A stretch of DNA of 64,000 bases from the NCBI GenBank assembly GCA_040954595.2, contig CM082578.2, positions 10,850,001 through 10,914,000 on the forward strand. Reading direction: 5' to 3'. Positions 27,104-42,100 of this stretch are shown here, one piece after another. Made by a program: the position numbers and the translations under genes. The notes under the pieces are model-generated. The model was not told where the DNA came from. It saw nothing but the letters and a program-made list of their open reading frames with translations, and ran no database searches. This stretch comes from Balanoglossus misakiensis. Taxonomy: Eukaryota; Hemichordata. Positions within the stretch are counted from its first letter, which is position 1; every line of letters begins with the position of its first letter.

Positions 27104-30100
27104 CTGAAATGCACAACAAATATGCGTTTGTTTGTTTGTCTGTGTGCTGATGTTCTCAGACTGTGTGAATAAGGACGTGCTCAAGACACATCTGGGCCGT
27201 TGAAACATGCTTTTATTAGGGGGTCTTTTGATACACAGACACCTTTCAGACCTTTGACGTGTCCGTGTCTTTGACCTTTGACACGGCCTTTGAGACGACC
27301 CCCAGCAGACAGACAGTGCAGTCTCACCTGTAGATTGAACATGCAGTGGAACAGGAAGATGAAGCAGCCTTGGAGGCAATTGAAGATGGCAAACAGATAA
27401 TGGAACATGGGGATGTCTTGATTGACTGCCAGGATGCCAAACACCCAGGTGGATCCAAGCAGAGGCAGCAACACAGCAGCAGCTATCAAACCAGATCTGA
27501 AACAATATAAATACAAAATTAAAAAACAAAATTATAGCCAGCAAAAATTTTATGAAGACTGAAATAATTGATTTGGTGAGCTCTAGATGAAGTATCATCT
27601 ACATCGCCCTTTTAATTAGATTTATTAGCAAGAATAAATCCTTAAAATAAAAACCATCAGGCAACAAAGGCAATGGCTTTAAACAAAACTGCAATAGAGG
27701 GGAACATGCAAAATATTATCATTTTGTACTGACTGATAATAACAATGCATTTTTTAAACCAGACAATTTTATGTCCATAAGCACACTTGTTTACTGAAAG
27801 GCACTGGTTTGAAAAAAAAAATTGCTGAAAATTATGTGGCTGAAACTGAATAACAGAATTTCACAGGACTTTTAGATATATACAGACATAAATTAATAAT
27901 TATAATTTCAACGATGCTCAATAAAGGACACAATTGTATAGAAAGTCACAGTCATGCAGTACAGCCACGTCACACCGTACGCCTCCAAACACAGGATGGA
28001 GGTTTACTTACGTAAGTGTGCTACAATATTGTCACAGGGAAGGAGAGATGGAGAGAGAGAGAAGTGAAACGGGAAAAGAATGACCCACACCAAGTTAGTA
28101 CGGTCAGAGAAAGTGAAAACGAGAGAAATGACCGGAAGTGACGCTAAACTTCATGTGTCTGACATGCACACCAGATGTACGACGACTATAACACAATGCA
28201 CTGATTGGTTGCCCATATAGTGGTGAAATTTGCATACAACTTACTTCAGGGTGCTGAACTCTGGATCTTTGGATCTTGATTGGATCGTGGCTTTGACAGC
28301 CATGAAGAACACGATCAGGTTCAACTGAAAATTGAAGATGGCAAAGTGAAAATTATCTTTACTACAGAAGTAGGATGATCTGTGATTCGTTAGCATCATT
28401 TCGGTTTAGTGATTCCCCCCCCCCCCAAACAAGACGGTACCTGTACCGAATTCATGACACACGTAAAAGTATGTAGAACATCATTCATAATCATATCCCC
28501 ATATTCAACTCGCCAGTGTGGTACATGTATTTCCTTTCTTTCCAGAGAATTTCCTTGTACAATATTAGGTTTCAATAAAACTTACCCCAAATACTATTAG
28601 CACAGGTCCAGCAAAACTCCAAATCAAATTGTCGTCAGTGGATAACCAACAGCTGTAGGTACAAATAGTTTTCAGATGATGAAATCACAATGACAATAAT
28701 CAGTAATACGCAGTGGGCCATTGCAAAAAAATGTTGACCTGAATACTCACAAGTGTTCCCCACTCCGATTGATTTGTTTTCCGTACTTGTCTTCACTCAA
28801 GCCGACCGCGAGACTGACAATCACCAAGGGCAGCCCCCAGCCAATGACGTAATAGAACTTCATCTGGCCACGGTTGATGTTCTTGACCTCAGTCAACATG
28901 CGGTAGAGGTGGAGACCTTCCACGAACATCCAGGCAAAGGCGGCCATGAAGAAGTAGTGGAGTGCTATGGCAACCAGTTTACAGGCCAGCTGTGATGGGA
29001 TGGGAAGAGTGTTGAAGTGTGTTGTTAGATTAGCACAGTGAGTGAAGTTCTTCCAATTAAACATGTATTCTTTAGAATTAATTTGCGCAAACAAATTACC
29101 GGTAATAGCACTAAGAGGTTTCATTTCACGAACACATCAAACCCCTTGGGATCAGAGAAATCAACAGTCACTTACGCTGATGGTGGTGTCGATGCCCAGC
29201 AGGAAGACCAACTCGGCTACAAAGAGCGAAATCACCAAGTTGATGTGGATGGTGTTGGTGTTCGATCGCAGGTTGGGCAGGCAGGTGAACGTGATGAGGG
29301 ACAGCAGAAGGGCCAGGAGAGAGATCGCGATGCCTACGTATGTGATGAGCTGCAGCGCCATCTTGTCTGTCAGAGCAACCGGGATTGGTGAAGCGTCCAT
29401 CAACACTGCAAAGTGGGTCATGTGCTTGCAGGAGCAGTTGACACGATTTGTCGATTTGTTGTGAGACAGAAAGCTGCATCCCTTAGACGACCAGCCTCCA
29501 CCAACGTCATTCCTACAAGTTCACACAGAGACAAGTATTTGTCAAATCAAAAATTTCCTTGCCAGGTATCCATATCAGGGATAGCATATTTTGAACAGCA
29601 CTCCCTTTATACAGGTATACATCAAAAGAAATGGCACACTTTACTCTCAAAGACACAGACAAACTGATAAACACTGGCGAATCTCACAACAAAACAACAA
29701 ACATAGATAAGTAACTTACAAGTCATAGTCCCAGTACACACACTGAGGATCACTGCGGTTGACGCTTGTCTCAAGTTCAAAGTCGATGACGATTGGCGAC
29801 GGCAGTGGATTTGGCAATGGCCCCTCTGCTTTGCCATCGTACAGAGTCAAAGATATCACAGCTGTGTTCAGCTGTAATTTGTCATGAACCCTGCAACACA
29901 AAATGTTTGAAAAAATGTTTTTGTAATGACTTCAGATAAACGCTAAATTCTCTTGATCATATGGTTTAGGACAATTACACATAGCAAAATCTTGTACAAA
30001 ACAAACCCCTCCAGCACCCTGTCCCAAAGGATTAATTACCTAATTTTCAAAATGTGACAAAACTGAATAACAATTTAAGATGATAGATGATGATGTCAAC

Positions 30101-33100
30101 AGTGTAAATGATGGTTAATTAATGTAATAATCAAACACACGACGAAGTGTCACTGTTGATTAATTTGATAGTCCTCAAAAACATCTGTGTCAACGCCATA
30201 AGGTCCCTTGGTATAAAAAAGGAACATATCTTGTATTTGTTTAATTGCCCCTGACCATGCTTAATAACAACATTCATTATATTCTGGTATTTGCAAATAT
30301 ATTAATCATAATCAATATCTGATGACACAGGCTGACAAACGCAGCCATGCATCATGTATGGATGAAAACTAGCGTCGCGTGGTATTAAATTTCACATTGT
30401 ACGTTCTACTTTTCAACTCACTTGACGGTGCTGATGTCATAGGTCCGTGGCAGGAGTTTGCCCATCGATGGAAAGGTCAGCCACGATGTTACAGCAATAT
30501 TTGCATCAATGTCGACCTCGTTGCTGGGCGTCTCCGCCTTGGGAACCAGGATGTCGGTGGGGAGCTTGATCACCGTGGAGTCGGTCCGTTGGTTGAACAG
30601 GCCGCCGTTATACTGAGGTACGACTGCTCCAGTGAAGTCGCTTCTCAATATGACGTCGAGACTGAAAACTGGGTAACAAATGAAAAAAAAACCACATAAG
30701 TTGCAATGCAAAACTTCTCGCACTTCCAGAAATATTATTAAATGTCAATTAAAATGAGCAACTGAGAAAAAAGTTTCTTTGCAGCAGATATTTATCTTTG
30801 CATGTATTATACCGCCGATATACTAACTCTCTGCATCACTAGACATTCAAAGGACTTGAGGGGGCACAAGGAATAATCTCACTGTTGCCAGTAAAAACGT
30901 CACCACCGCCACCACCATGGCAAGTGTGGATCACTAACTTATATACCACTCCTGAAACACTTACCGATGTTTGGCATGACTATGGCAAATGGTTCCGTCA
31001 GGGAAGCTTTCAAGTTCCTGGCCAGGTTCTCTCCGTACATCTCAAACTTTCGCATCAAGTCCGCCGATCCACCCGACGACTTCTGAATGTTTCGCCAGTG
31101 CTCTTCGTTCTTCTGGTCCAGAATGGTGCTGGTGCTTTCCAGAATATTCTGTAACACAATTTGTTCAAAATATTAAACACTGAACAAATCACTATCCTAC
31201 TGCAGTCCTCAAGGCAATATTTGGCATGATAACTATTTCATTATAGGACACCATGAAGTGTGTATTTATTTATATGAATTTTACATCACGGCAAGTGTGG
31301 GCTCAAGAGGGCACTTTCTGACTCTGCAATGTTTGTGATCACAGCTTCTGTCAGTGTGATTTATAACTGTTGGATGCTACAAAGAGAACCTTTCTGGAAG
31401 AACACTGGGGTAAGCATCTACCTTGGTGAAGAGGATGTCCCTCTTGGCCGTCAGCTCAAAGCCTTCCTGTTCACTCTCGTACTCCAGCACCAGGCTGGTG
31501 ATCCTGAAGGCGATGTTGATGTCGTTGCCGTAGAACTCGGGAGTCTCAGTGGTCGCCAGCTGCAGCTCGGCAGCTATCTCAATGGCAAACTCTGTGGACA
31601 GTTGCTTCTTGCCAGATTCTAGGTCAGTCAGCTGCAGAAATGGAAACAGAGGCGAGAATATGCATAAACAATTGCTTTTTAAAGGCACGTAAGCTGCAAC
31701 TGGATAAAAAATTAAAGTTTTAAATAACCTCATATATGCTTCTCTTCCTCTTCAAAATGGAGCGACAGAATAAGGGGGTACTTCACCACGTCCCAACATT
31801 CATTGGCCAACGCAGAGTGACGTTCTGACATGCCAACAAATCACAACATAGTGAGGGCAACACACTAGCCAAGAAACCAGTGGCAATCGACTCACCATGG
31901 AGGCTAACTGCTCAAACGTGTCAGACGTGCAGTTGAAGAGATCCATTTCCAACCAGCCGGACTCCTTGTCGCACGGTCTCGTAGCGTAACCAGTGGATCC
32001 GACCGGGCACGGTTCGACGGCCACCTTGCCGAAGGATGTCTGCGGCCACCACATGTTGCCAGCGTAGTTCTTGGGACACGCCTTGTAGATCACTGCACAA
32101 AAAGAAAGAAAACGGGAACTCTCACAAATGAATTAAGTAAAAAGCCATCAATCATGCTATTTTTTTTATCAAACATCAACTGTTGTAAATATACTGTTAA
32201 CCAAGAAGTGGGTTTGAAATTCTGAGGCTGGTGTGGTCATGTTAAAAATATAGAGTGGTGCCTGTTTACTTATAATGTAATAAACTACAAGAGTTATTTG
32301 CCTGGAAAATACAATTGGCTGTACATTTTATTTAACATTATCCAATTCTGATAAAATTGGGCAGGTCACACTGTCATCCGTCACTGATGAGAGAAAAACA
32401 AGAATACTCCAGCTACCTTCACAGCCACGGAGGGTAACTTCAGCGAATGGGTCTCTACAGGAGTCGCATCGCCGGCCAATCACGCCTCGCTTGCACTGAC
32501 ACTGGCCAGTCTCCTGGTCACAATCTCTGCTGTAGGAGCCGACGTCGTAGCAGTCGCATGTGTAGCACTGTGAACTGTTGGAGGGCCTGTAGGAGTGTTC
32601 CTATAAAAAGAAAGACAGGGTTTATCAGGATTGCTCTTCTTGTCTTCCACGAAAAAAAAAGAATATCTGTTTTTAAAGTCTGATGCTTATTATCCTTAAA
32701 CCAACTGTTCTCCATTTTTCTGTTGGACCTGCAAATGTTTGACAGCAAACTTGCCACGTTTGTCAACATTCTGCAATATTACATGCAACAGCTCAAACCG
32801 CCTTCTGAATCAGATTCTGAAAACTCCCCCAACAGCAGCGAAAAAGGGGTCAAAGGGCAAACAAAAAAAAGGGGCCTCACCTCACAGTAGCATTCACCAG
32901 TGGTCTTGTTACAAGTGCTGTCGTATCCTTTGTCTGTATCGCACGTGCACGGTCCACAGATCGGATAGCCCCACCAGCCATTGGTGCAGGGCTGGTCGTC
33001 GACGCGGTTCTCACAGTACTGGCCGTAGTACAGTTCTGAGCATGTGCAGCTGTAGCCGTGGGAGGACGACTTCATCGCCAGACACTGCGAGCTGTGCTGG

Positions 33101-36100
33101 CACGGATTCAAAGTATCATCACAGGCGTGGATGCAGTCTTTGCCGTAGTAGCCTGAAAAAATTTAAAACCGAACACATCAAAAGATCATTAACGGTTGTA
33201 TTAAACATTAGTGTGTGTTTTTTTAGCGTTCTTGTAGTGGTGCGCTCATTAGACATTTCTTCTTCAAAAATTTGCACTACACAACAGCTGACCAAACCTA
33301 AATGGGATTCTAGGTATTAAACCTTCATTTTCTTTTCTCTGACTGACATCGGTGTCTGTGTTGAAAGGCAACCATGACAAACAATCCAATCAAACGTGAA
33401 TGAAAAGAGCCTACATGACACGAATTAGCTCATCTTGGATTGGTTATTATTGCATTTGAAGGCAAAGAGGCGGTGGGGTTTAACAAAGCAAACGACATGA
33501 CTCATGATATATAGGCACTCGATTTCCCCGGTAATGAAGGTGTGTCAAGTGGCCATAACTGCGTAATTCCACGGTTGTGTGACTCACAGTCGAGCTTGAT
33601 TCGTTAGCAGCAACTTAAACATAATCTCTTTCCCGCCTGCCCTCCCCCACTCTCTCCCCTCCCTTTCTGTACAGCACTTCCAAGCTCTCGTCAAAGTCTG
33701 CACACCAGTCATAATACTATGGTTCTTTTTCTTTATCATCCATACTGACAACTTGCCATTTTGTAGCTGAGAAGCACAGAACACCGAAACCAACACCAAC
33801 AGATGACATTTGCTTTTTTAGTCACATTTGTTCGCTGAAGCCAGTGACTGACGTGTCGTGTATGACTCACCTGTCCAGCATTCACAGCGGTAGTCATTCC
33901 AGCCATCTATACAGTCACTATTCGCGGGGCACGGGTTGTTTTCACAATGGCTTTCCATGGCACACTTGTCGACCGCACTGCCGAACCATACGTCGCTGTC
34001 GTCGTCATCGTTGGGACTGCCAATCATCATATCAGAGGCGACTTGCGCTCCCTGCAAAAGGCAATGAATGCAATGGTGTTATTAAAAAGGGACAGGTGTT
34101 TTAGCATTGAGATTTATTTTCAAATAGATAAAGTTTTGCGCTGTATGTCAACATTAAGAGTGTCCTTTTATACACACTGAAAAGACACTGCTTTGATGAG
34201 AAAAGAACTTGTCGTGTGAATTAATGGCAAGAATCTATCAGTACTAACAGTCAAAAAACCTGGTTTTCTAATCTCAAACTCGTCCATTAACCAGCGAGTA
34301 AAATGCATCTTGTATTCAAGAAAGTGATCCGTCAGTCCAACAGGTTTGCCGAGTATAATCTTACAATTTGAACACTTAAAACACTTGACTCTCACAGGAA
34401 TAACATCTGTGTTTGGGCAATTTTCATGTTCTTCTTCTTGAGCAAAAGTTAACATTGAAATTCAGAGGAGAATCTCCCAGTGGGAATCAGCGCCTATCTG
34501 CAATGCAGCACGCGCGGCCATTGCTGGGCTTCTCTCCAGAATGTTAACTGACCAAATCCAATTATTTGAAGCCCCTGCAAGTCTAACGCTCCTATTTCCT
34601 AGAGTGAATTATCTCGGCATTCTGCAGGCAGGGCGCGATTCGTGGCTTCATTACGGCCCACATCCGCAGCGATCACTCCAACCGAATGACAATCGCTCCC
34701 TTGATCAGCGCGAGCGCGATTGTCGGAATCTCTCTGGTGCGATGATGATGACATTCATCATTTATTCATTCGCTTGACATGCAAACGGCAGAAAAAGCTT
34801 TAATTCAGTAGGATGCTTTAATTCGGTTTTCCGGATCCCCGGTGTAATCTCAACGTGTTTTGAGTCATGATTACGACAAGTTATGTTCTGACATCCAATC
34901 CTGCATGCAACACTATCAAGCATACACGATTATTTTTTCCCCACTCTAGTCTAGCAGGGCTGAGCATCAATACACAGATCTCTACAAAAGAGACCAATTG
35001 GTAGAAACTGCTCTGATATGAGCACATATAACCATCTTTTTCTGGTCACAGTAAAAAAAACGCTATTGAAGACGCACCTCTATACATCCAGTGAAAGGTG
35101 AGTCGACACCATCCTCAGTTGGTTGTCCACCGAGAACAACTCCTTGTACCTGCAGTCCGCTAACATAGTCTTCTACGTTGATTGAATTCTGTTATTGAAG
35201 GAAAAAATACAACCAATGCTTGAATTAACCTCACATCTCTCTCTGTCAAATAAATCTCTCACCGCTCCCTCTCTATCAATGAGAGTATAAAATTCAAATG
35301 TTGTTATTGACATAGTGTCCAATTCATCTTCCATATAGATACCAGTTGAATTGGGAAAAGAACCAATTTCAGGTATAGTGTTTCTCTGTTTAATAATGGC
35401 ATATTCTGTATTTTTAAAATCTTTCCAACACAACAAATTTACATTTGAACACTACATCTGAGCAAGGTTGACTGCATTTTGACGTGGGACAGAGACACAT
35501 AATGTGATCGGTCTGCATACCATGTACTTTCCGTGGTCCAGACTCAAGACAATCTGCCCGTTTTTCCACTCTCCGATCATACTGTGCCATTCGCCGTCGT
35601 TCACTCGCACATCCGGAATAGACACTGTGTTGGAAGAGAACTTGTACTGTATGTATCCGTCAACAATCTGGAAATTGGAATGGAAAAAGAAGAAAAAAAT
35701 TACACGTCAACTTGTTGGAGATAAAAATTTGCCACACAAAAAAATGTCCACACAGCTATCCTTTATGCATCTGAGCGATATTTTTTTCAGTTAAGTACTC
35801 TTGGATCGTTTTTCCCCGCTCGTGGCTATCAACTATCTGGAAGCAAAAGCCACACCTTGCAGCTGGAATAACACCGGCTAGGAAGCTGGAATTGAAAACG
35901 GTAGGGAAATTGTGCTTGCAAAAATATTTGTTTCCAATCAATAGATGAGTGTGATGCACTTAGAATGAGGACCTAGCGTGGGATACGCAGTTTCAGGTGA
36001 GATGAATCATTTCACTAAAGTAGACACCCAACACGTTATCAGGCTATCTACTCCACGATCACACTTCTCAGAGCTCCTGTTGCAATTCCTTCCTCTTTGT

Positions 36101-39100
36101 CTTCATCTTCAACATGTTTGAGATTGAGATGCTACTCTGCCTGAGAGTCAATAACACCTGCATGTAAAACACCTCAGGTTGCCACGGCGAGAGATATCTG
36201 ATGGATGCATCGCGTCAATCAAAATATTCAAACACTGCCGAGAAAAAAGGACTTGCGTTTCTCGCGCCATTCATGTTCCGAGTTTCATTACTTGCTACAT
36301 TTATAAATGTTAGCCCAAGGGGTGTTAGCTAGGTTCTAAAGTAGCTAGACAATTTTCAAAATTTGTCAGTTAAGAACCTTAGTGCAGCCAAGGTCAATTT
36401 GGTCTAACTTGCATATGCCCGTATCTGGTTAAAGGGGATGTCTTGCATCTTCTGATGACAATGTGATGGAGCACGTTTTGGGGTGGCCTTCCAAGTGAAA
36501 ATCTGTGAATGGCTACATTTCAACCTCCCATGCCAACTGTGGTTATATCTGCATATAAGGTGACAGCGTACATCATGCTGAACATACCTGGATGTGGACC
36601 TGGGCGTAGTTTCCTGGGCTGACCACCATCAGCATTCCATCCTCAGCAAACGTTCTAAACATCAAGGTGTTCTTCCATGGCAGAGTAATGGGCGTATTAC
36701 TACCAGGAAATTTGACGTAACCGTCGCCATAGAAGCGGATATCTCCAGGTTTGGCTGCAAATTTGAAATTTTACAATATCTATATTAGTTCCACAACCTT
36801 TTTAACAAAATTATGGTAAACAACATGCCAATGCAAAACTAAAGATACTGACTTTAATAATCTTATTAGGAATCAAACAATTTGAAAATTCATCAATCAT
36901 GTGCCATGTTTCGAAAATGCACTTCGAAACCTTCACTTTAACTTTAGCATCCCAGAAGTCATTCTGATATATAATTGTTTTTCTCATAAAAAAACACACA
37001 CACTCCACTTACATTCTTGACAGTTTGGGCCACCGTAGTTGGGGCGGCACTGGCAGGAGTAACGATTCCACTCATTGGTGCAGGTGCCTCCGTTTTCACA
37101 CGGATTGCTCGCGCAGAAATCGCCCTTGGCGCGGCAGCCCCTGTTTGTCCCGTTGTTGGCCACAAAGCTGTCCAAGTCCAGCAGCTCGTGGTTGATGTAG
37201 ACGTCCCTGATGCAGCCCACGTAGTCTTTGTTGCGGATGGGGAAATCCTCCGGCAGACTGGCCAGGCCGCCCAACATGAACGGACCGGTGAGATCCAGGT
37301 ACCTGTATCTGAAACGATGGATGGAACAAGCGGTTATATTCTCTTAACCATACCTTGAGGAGACCAATTTACAGAATGGACAGTATCCATAGCAACACAT
37401 AATCCAAAAAAATCTGTCTCTTCGGGTGGTGAAACTTTCCTTCAAAAGCTGACTGAAACACCTGACTACCTGACTATTTTCTTGACACTTCGAGGGTTTT
37501 GTGGCATCTTTCAAATGCCAAGTCTAGATTTGTTTCTGCACCTGAGGTTTAGCCAGCATTAACACAATCTAAAATCTTCTAATCTGACATTTTAAGTGAC
37601 TCTATTAGTGGCAAAAGCAGATTTTTTAAATACAGAAGACAGTCTGAATGCCAGTGGCATAAGCAGATTTTGCAGATCTGCTGTCTTGTAAATACCAAGC
37701 TTGGATTTGTATTTGTGTCCGTCCCCACAAGGATGGAATATAAACCTCTCTGCCTGTGAGTGACCTGCCATCAACTTTCATTTCAGTGCAAAAGAGGCTT
37801 TTATTAAACTTCAGTAAATTTCATGTCGATATAGAAACCAAGTTCTACGACATCTACAATTCAAATCGGAGCAAACGTTACAGTGATTATCATGTTTGTG
37901 TCATTATCCACAGATACACGTTTGACCGAGTCAGGAAGGAGTGGGTTTTCTGAAATCAAGGGATATGCAACATTTACCTGTTTCCCGATAACCTAGGCAA
38001 CGTGGTACTGGCCGCACAAGTGTAGTTGCCGATGACATCACCAAATTGCACGGCCATGGCTGTGTCGCAGTCGTCCACGGTTAAAGTGGCAGTCTAGAAT
38101 AGAAACAGACAAATAAAGAAAAAAACATACATTGAAAAAATTTCACAAAACAAAACTGTGACCACGCAGTCTCTTATACTACGTGTAAACTTTTGGTTTT
38201 ATAAATTGTGTCGGGAAACAATCTGGGGTCAAAGGTTGAGAGGAGAAAGCTCGGGGATACAGTTGGGATGGAAAAATTGGAATCTACTTCTCACTATCTG
38301 AGCATGTCATCAAAACGTGTAAAAAACACTTCTTTGATGGTGGCAAACGGAGCATACAACACAAATCTGGGACTAAACTTCAATGATTGATGCAGTGACC
38401 CCTCAAGTGTCACACGGGTTCAATTAACAGACACCAACATGTACATTATGTACACACAACCTTTGTCCAGCCCAAGACACCCTATACTTGCTGGGCTCAA
38501 AATTTATAGCTTTTCTTCGCTGTTCTCAGTGAGAAGTGATCCTTGACAAAACCTTCGTAATTTATGACGCTGTTGTCTGTGATTTATCTATCTTTTACAG
38601 TGATATGTTTTATTTATCTGGGGGCAGTATCTCACGCCCTCTTGAGGGCAGCAGTCATGAGCTACAACGGTGCATTTACAATGACCACCACCGCTACCAC
38701 CACCATCACCAGCAGAGGAGCTTTTATTCAACAGGAGTGTGGTAGCCTTGTTTTCTGTAATGCTTTGGTTCATTCAAAAGCAAATATTTTCTGTGCAAAT
38801 TTGTTATCTGAAGTGAAGGTCTGATTCTAACAGGTGATGATACACAGAAGAGGTAGTACTGCTGTTTTAGCGGAAATATTCCTGATGTTGTTTTTCGACG
38901 TGTTCTTCACTGCATAACATAACATAATGGAGCAGGTTCTCTAAATCAGTAGTCGGAAAATCCTAACCCCTGCCCCACCCCCTGTGAATAATGCTACGAT
39001 CCATACACTGACCTCACGGTAATTCCTGCCAGCATCAATTAATTCAAGGCGGCATGCAAATCCTATCACTTAGGTCAATGGCAAGTCATCAGAAGTTCAA

Positions 39101-42100
39101 GGGCAGAAAGCCACAAAGTACCTGTAAAGCACCCCTTGCCACAACAAAGGGCAATAGGGACATTTGAAAGCACAGGAAAAGGCCAACCTTGAACACTTTC
39201 AAACTTTGCAAGTGCCCTGAATTCCCCCAAACGGCACAATACAATGAAGTACTTTCTAAACAAAAAACTGAACAGATAGCTGCCCTTACCAGGGCGTTGA
39301 AACACTTAGTAATTCACCGACATGGTGAAAAGTCTCATTCTATCATCCCACCTGTCCACAATACAGACACTCATGAGGACCTTTACAGCATTCAATTATT
39401 TCATTTGCATAGGAACAAAAACTTTATACATTGACAAAAAAAGAAGTACAGCAGTTTTGAATTACAGGTAACCAAGCAAGAGCACATCTTAAAACTTTTC
39501 TTTTTTGGCTTCGGGGCAAGTTATTGTAAAAGAGAACCACGTTGATTCAATACAACACGGTACATTAGGCCTCAGTCGTCGCTTTGTGAGGCAGCCCAGT
39601 GGAAGGCTGCAAAATGACCGCCTCGTTTTTTCTTCTTCTTCTTCTGATGCCCTGTTCTATTTTGCAAGGTCTGCTCAGTAATTACCGACAGCCTTGGTCG
39701 GGTAAACACAGGGTGAAGTTGATTAGACGGACTTGTTTCGCGACAAATCAACCTTGTCTCATCAGAGAGCGAACAACAAAGGGTCAGCCGACTTCACACC
39801 ACTGGGACAGGAATCGCGGTTTAGTAAACAATGTCGGGAATTTGACTTTTAAAATGGAGAGTTGTATTTCCAATAAAACAGGGGTACGTGTTTAACTATC
39901 AAAGGCAATGACTGGATTGACTGTTGAAAGAAACCTTTTCTGTTTTTCTGTAACAGTTGCATCGTGTTCTATGACCGCATACAAGCCAGCTCCACTTAGC
40001 CGGGCAACACCGTCTAAATACAAATGACGCTACAAAACTCTGTCGCTACCCACACTGCATGGAAACACATCTGTCGCCATGAAGAAAAAAATTGCTACAA
40101 AGCCGTTGGCCATCGATTTTAATGCACACCTGGGGGGCTTCCTGTTCTGAAAAGAGCAAGTTGTCGCTTGTCGGGCGGCTTTCAATTTTTAAAGAGTCCA
40201 CAAGAAACAAAACCCGAACAGCAAGCCGCACACAACAGTTAACCATGAGACTCTTTTCTTTCCCGTTGCTGTTACAGACTCACTACCCCTGCAGCCCGTC
40301 TGGCTCAAATTACAAGACATTAATGGGTGGCAATGTAGAAATTAATTTAATAACATCAAGGAGACCCGTGTTGGAGAGTCTTTAAGGACCTTCACGAATT
40401 TAGTGGGAATCACAGCTATACGATCACAGAAGTTTCAATTTACAATGGAGTTGAAAAAGACCGAATATCACTTTACTGCAGCAATGAGATATCGCACATA
40501 TCCACGAGGAAAATTACTCCAGAATTCTCAACAGCGCAGATGTTCAAATTTCATTTTTTTTTAAACACCGGCAGGCTGTTTTCTTTTTTAGGATAGAGAA
40601 GATTGTTTTCAAGGGGCAAATGGAAAGACACCGAGTCTGAAGAGCCACTCTGACACTTGTACATGCAAGCGCCAGCCAACTGCAATTGCTTCCTATGATG
40701 GGTCAGGCAAGTCGGTTCTACTGAGAACTACGGGTGGGCATACTATGTCATAGATGGAGGCCAATTAGAGATGTGTGTTAGCATGAACAGAACTGCACTT
40801 TGGTGACTGGTTTCATTGCAGATACCTTTCATCAAAAGTGCAGTTTATTCATTTTCTTCCACTATCTCATGACTCAAATGACTTCACTGATTGGCACATT
40901 ACTGTGACACACACCTGCTGTTTGGATCATTCAAATTATGTTCTAATGGAAATTGTGAAATTACATTTGGCATGCTTGGGCAAGCCTCGGCAGGCAAAAG
41001 TTCTCCACACAAGAATGTTTAACACCAGACAGGGACATATTGTACTTGTTGGTTTATTTTGATCGGTTGTGGCAACACACTTCACTCAGAAGTACATTAA
41101 ACCATTACTGGGTCAGAAAAATTGTTTCAACTTGCAACATTTGCCTGTGCTCTAGCGGTTGTTTCAAAAACAGATGGACATTTGCATGTGCTTCAAGAAA
41201 CCCAGCCATTTAAACACTGCACCCAGCCTATGGGCGGTTTTTGTTTTCCAACAAAATCCATTTTTATATGGAGCCTGCCACTGCAGAGGTACAATACGGC
41301 CAAGTAGTGATGCTTTGCATAAAAGTTTGAATCATTTGTGCATTACAAATTCCTCAGTTGTCACATCTTGCAGGTAGATCGACCGACCGACCGACAGCTC
41401 TGAGCAATATTTTAGCTAACTTGAGACATGCATATATGCAGTCTTCAACCTCTTTGCTTGAATGACTTCTTCCAAACATCAAAGATTTTTAAGCTTCCGG
41501 ATTATCCACCGCGATTTGAAATGTCACTCGACAATCAGCCTTTGTTGAAATCGCACCTGAGACAATGTAATCAAATCTCACCGGTTGAGGTGTCTTAATT
41601 TCACAGTAACGTTTGATGCTGTGATCAAAATAAAAAAAATCCAGATGAATCACAATGTACGTAGCAAATTACAAGAGTCGAAAAAATCAGCGACTGTGTT
41701 CATTCCGCCACTTACAGCCGCGGAAGAGATTCCAGACGACATCACGGGGTGTACTGGGAATTTGTGCTTTCTTCCGAGTAACTTAAATTTGACATATTAG
41801 GAGACGTTTGGGCTGAAATTACAGAATTCTCGGGATAAGTTTACATTTTTTACACAATACAGAGTGCAGTCGGGTGTGCAGAGGAAGTAGTTCTGACTCA
41901 TCGAGACGCGGAACTCCATTCTGCATTGTCTTGGCCGGCCGGAGTCTCTCTGCAGGCAGAGTTGAATTTAACACAGACAGACATTAATACCCTTCCTTGG
42001 CATGAGTTCACCATCACGCTTCAATCCACTTGCGCGTTTTTCAGAAGAAATAAAAGCGGTCTCCTCAAGACTGTAATAATCAAAGAATATGATTGGATAG

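Noticed and set aside
30656-30668. Alternative acceptor TTTTCAG for the third GAIN exon of CELSR
   Set aside because: It leaves the reading frame wrong by one base; the upstream AG at 30669-30670 gives the correct phase and family-like sequence.
35173-35436. 87-codon minus-strand frame rich in charged residues in a CELSR intron
   Set aside because: It runs through the acceptor into the next exon in another frame and shows no family motif; likely chance openness of a short intron.
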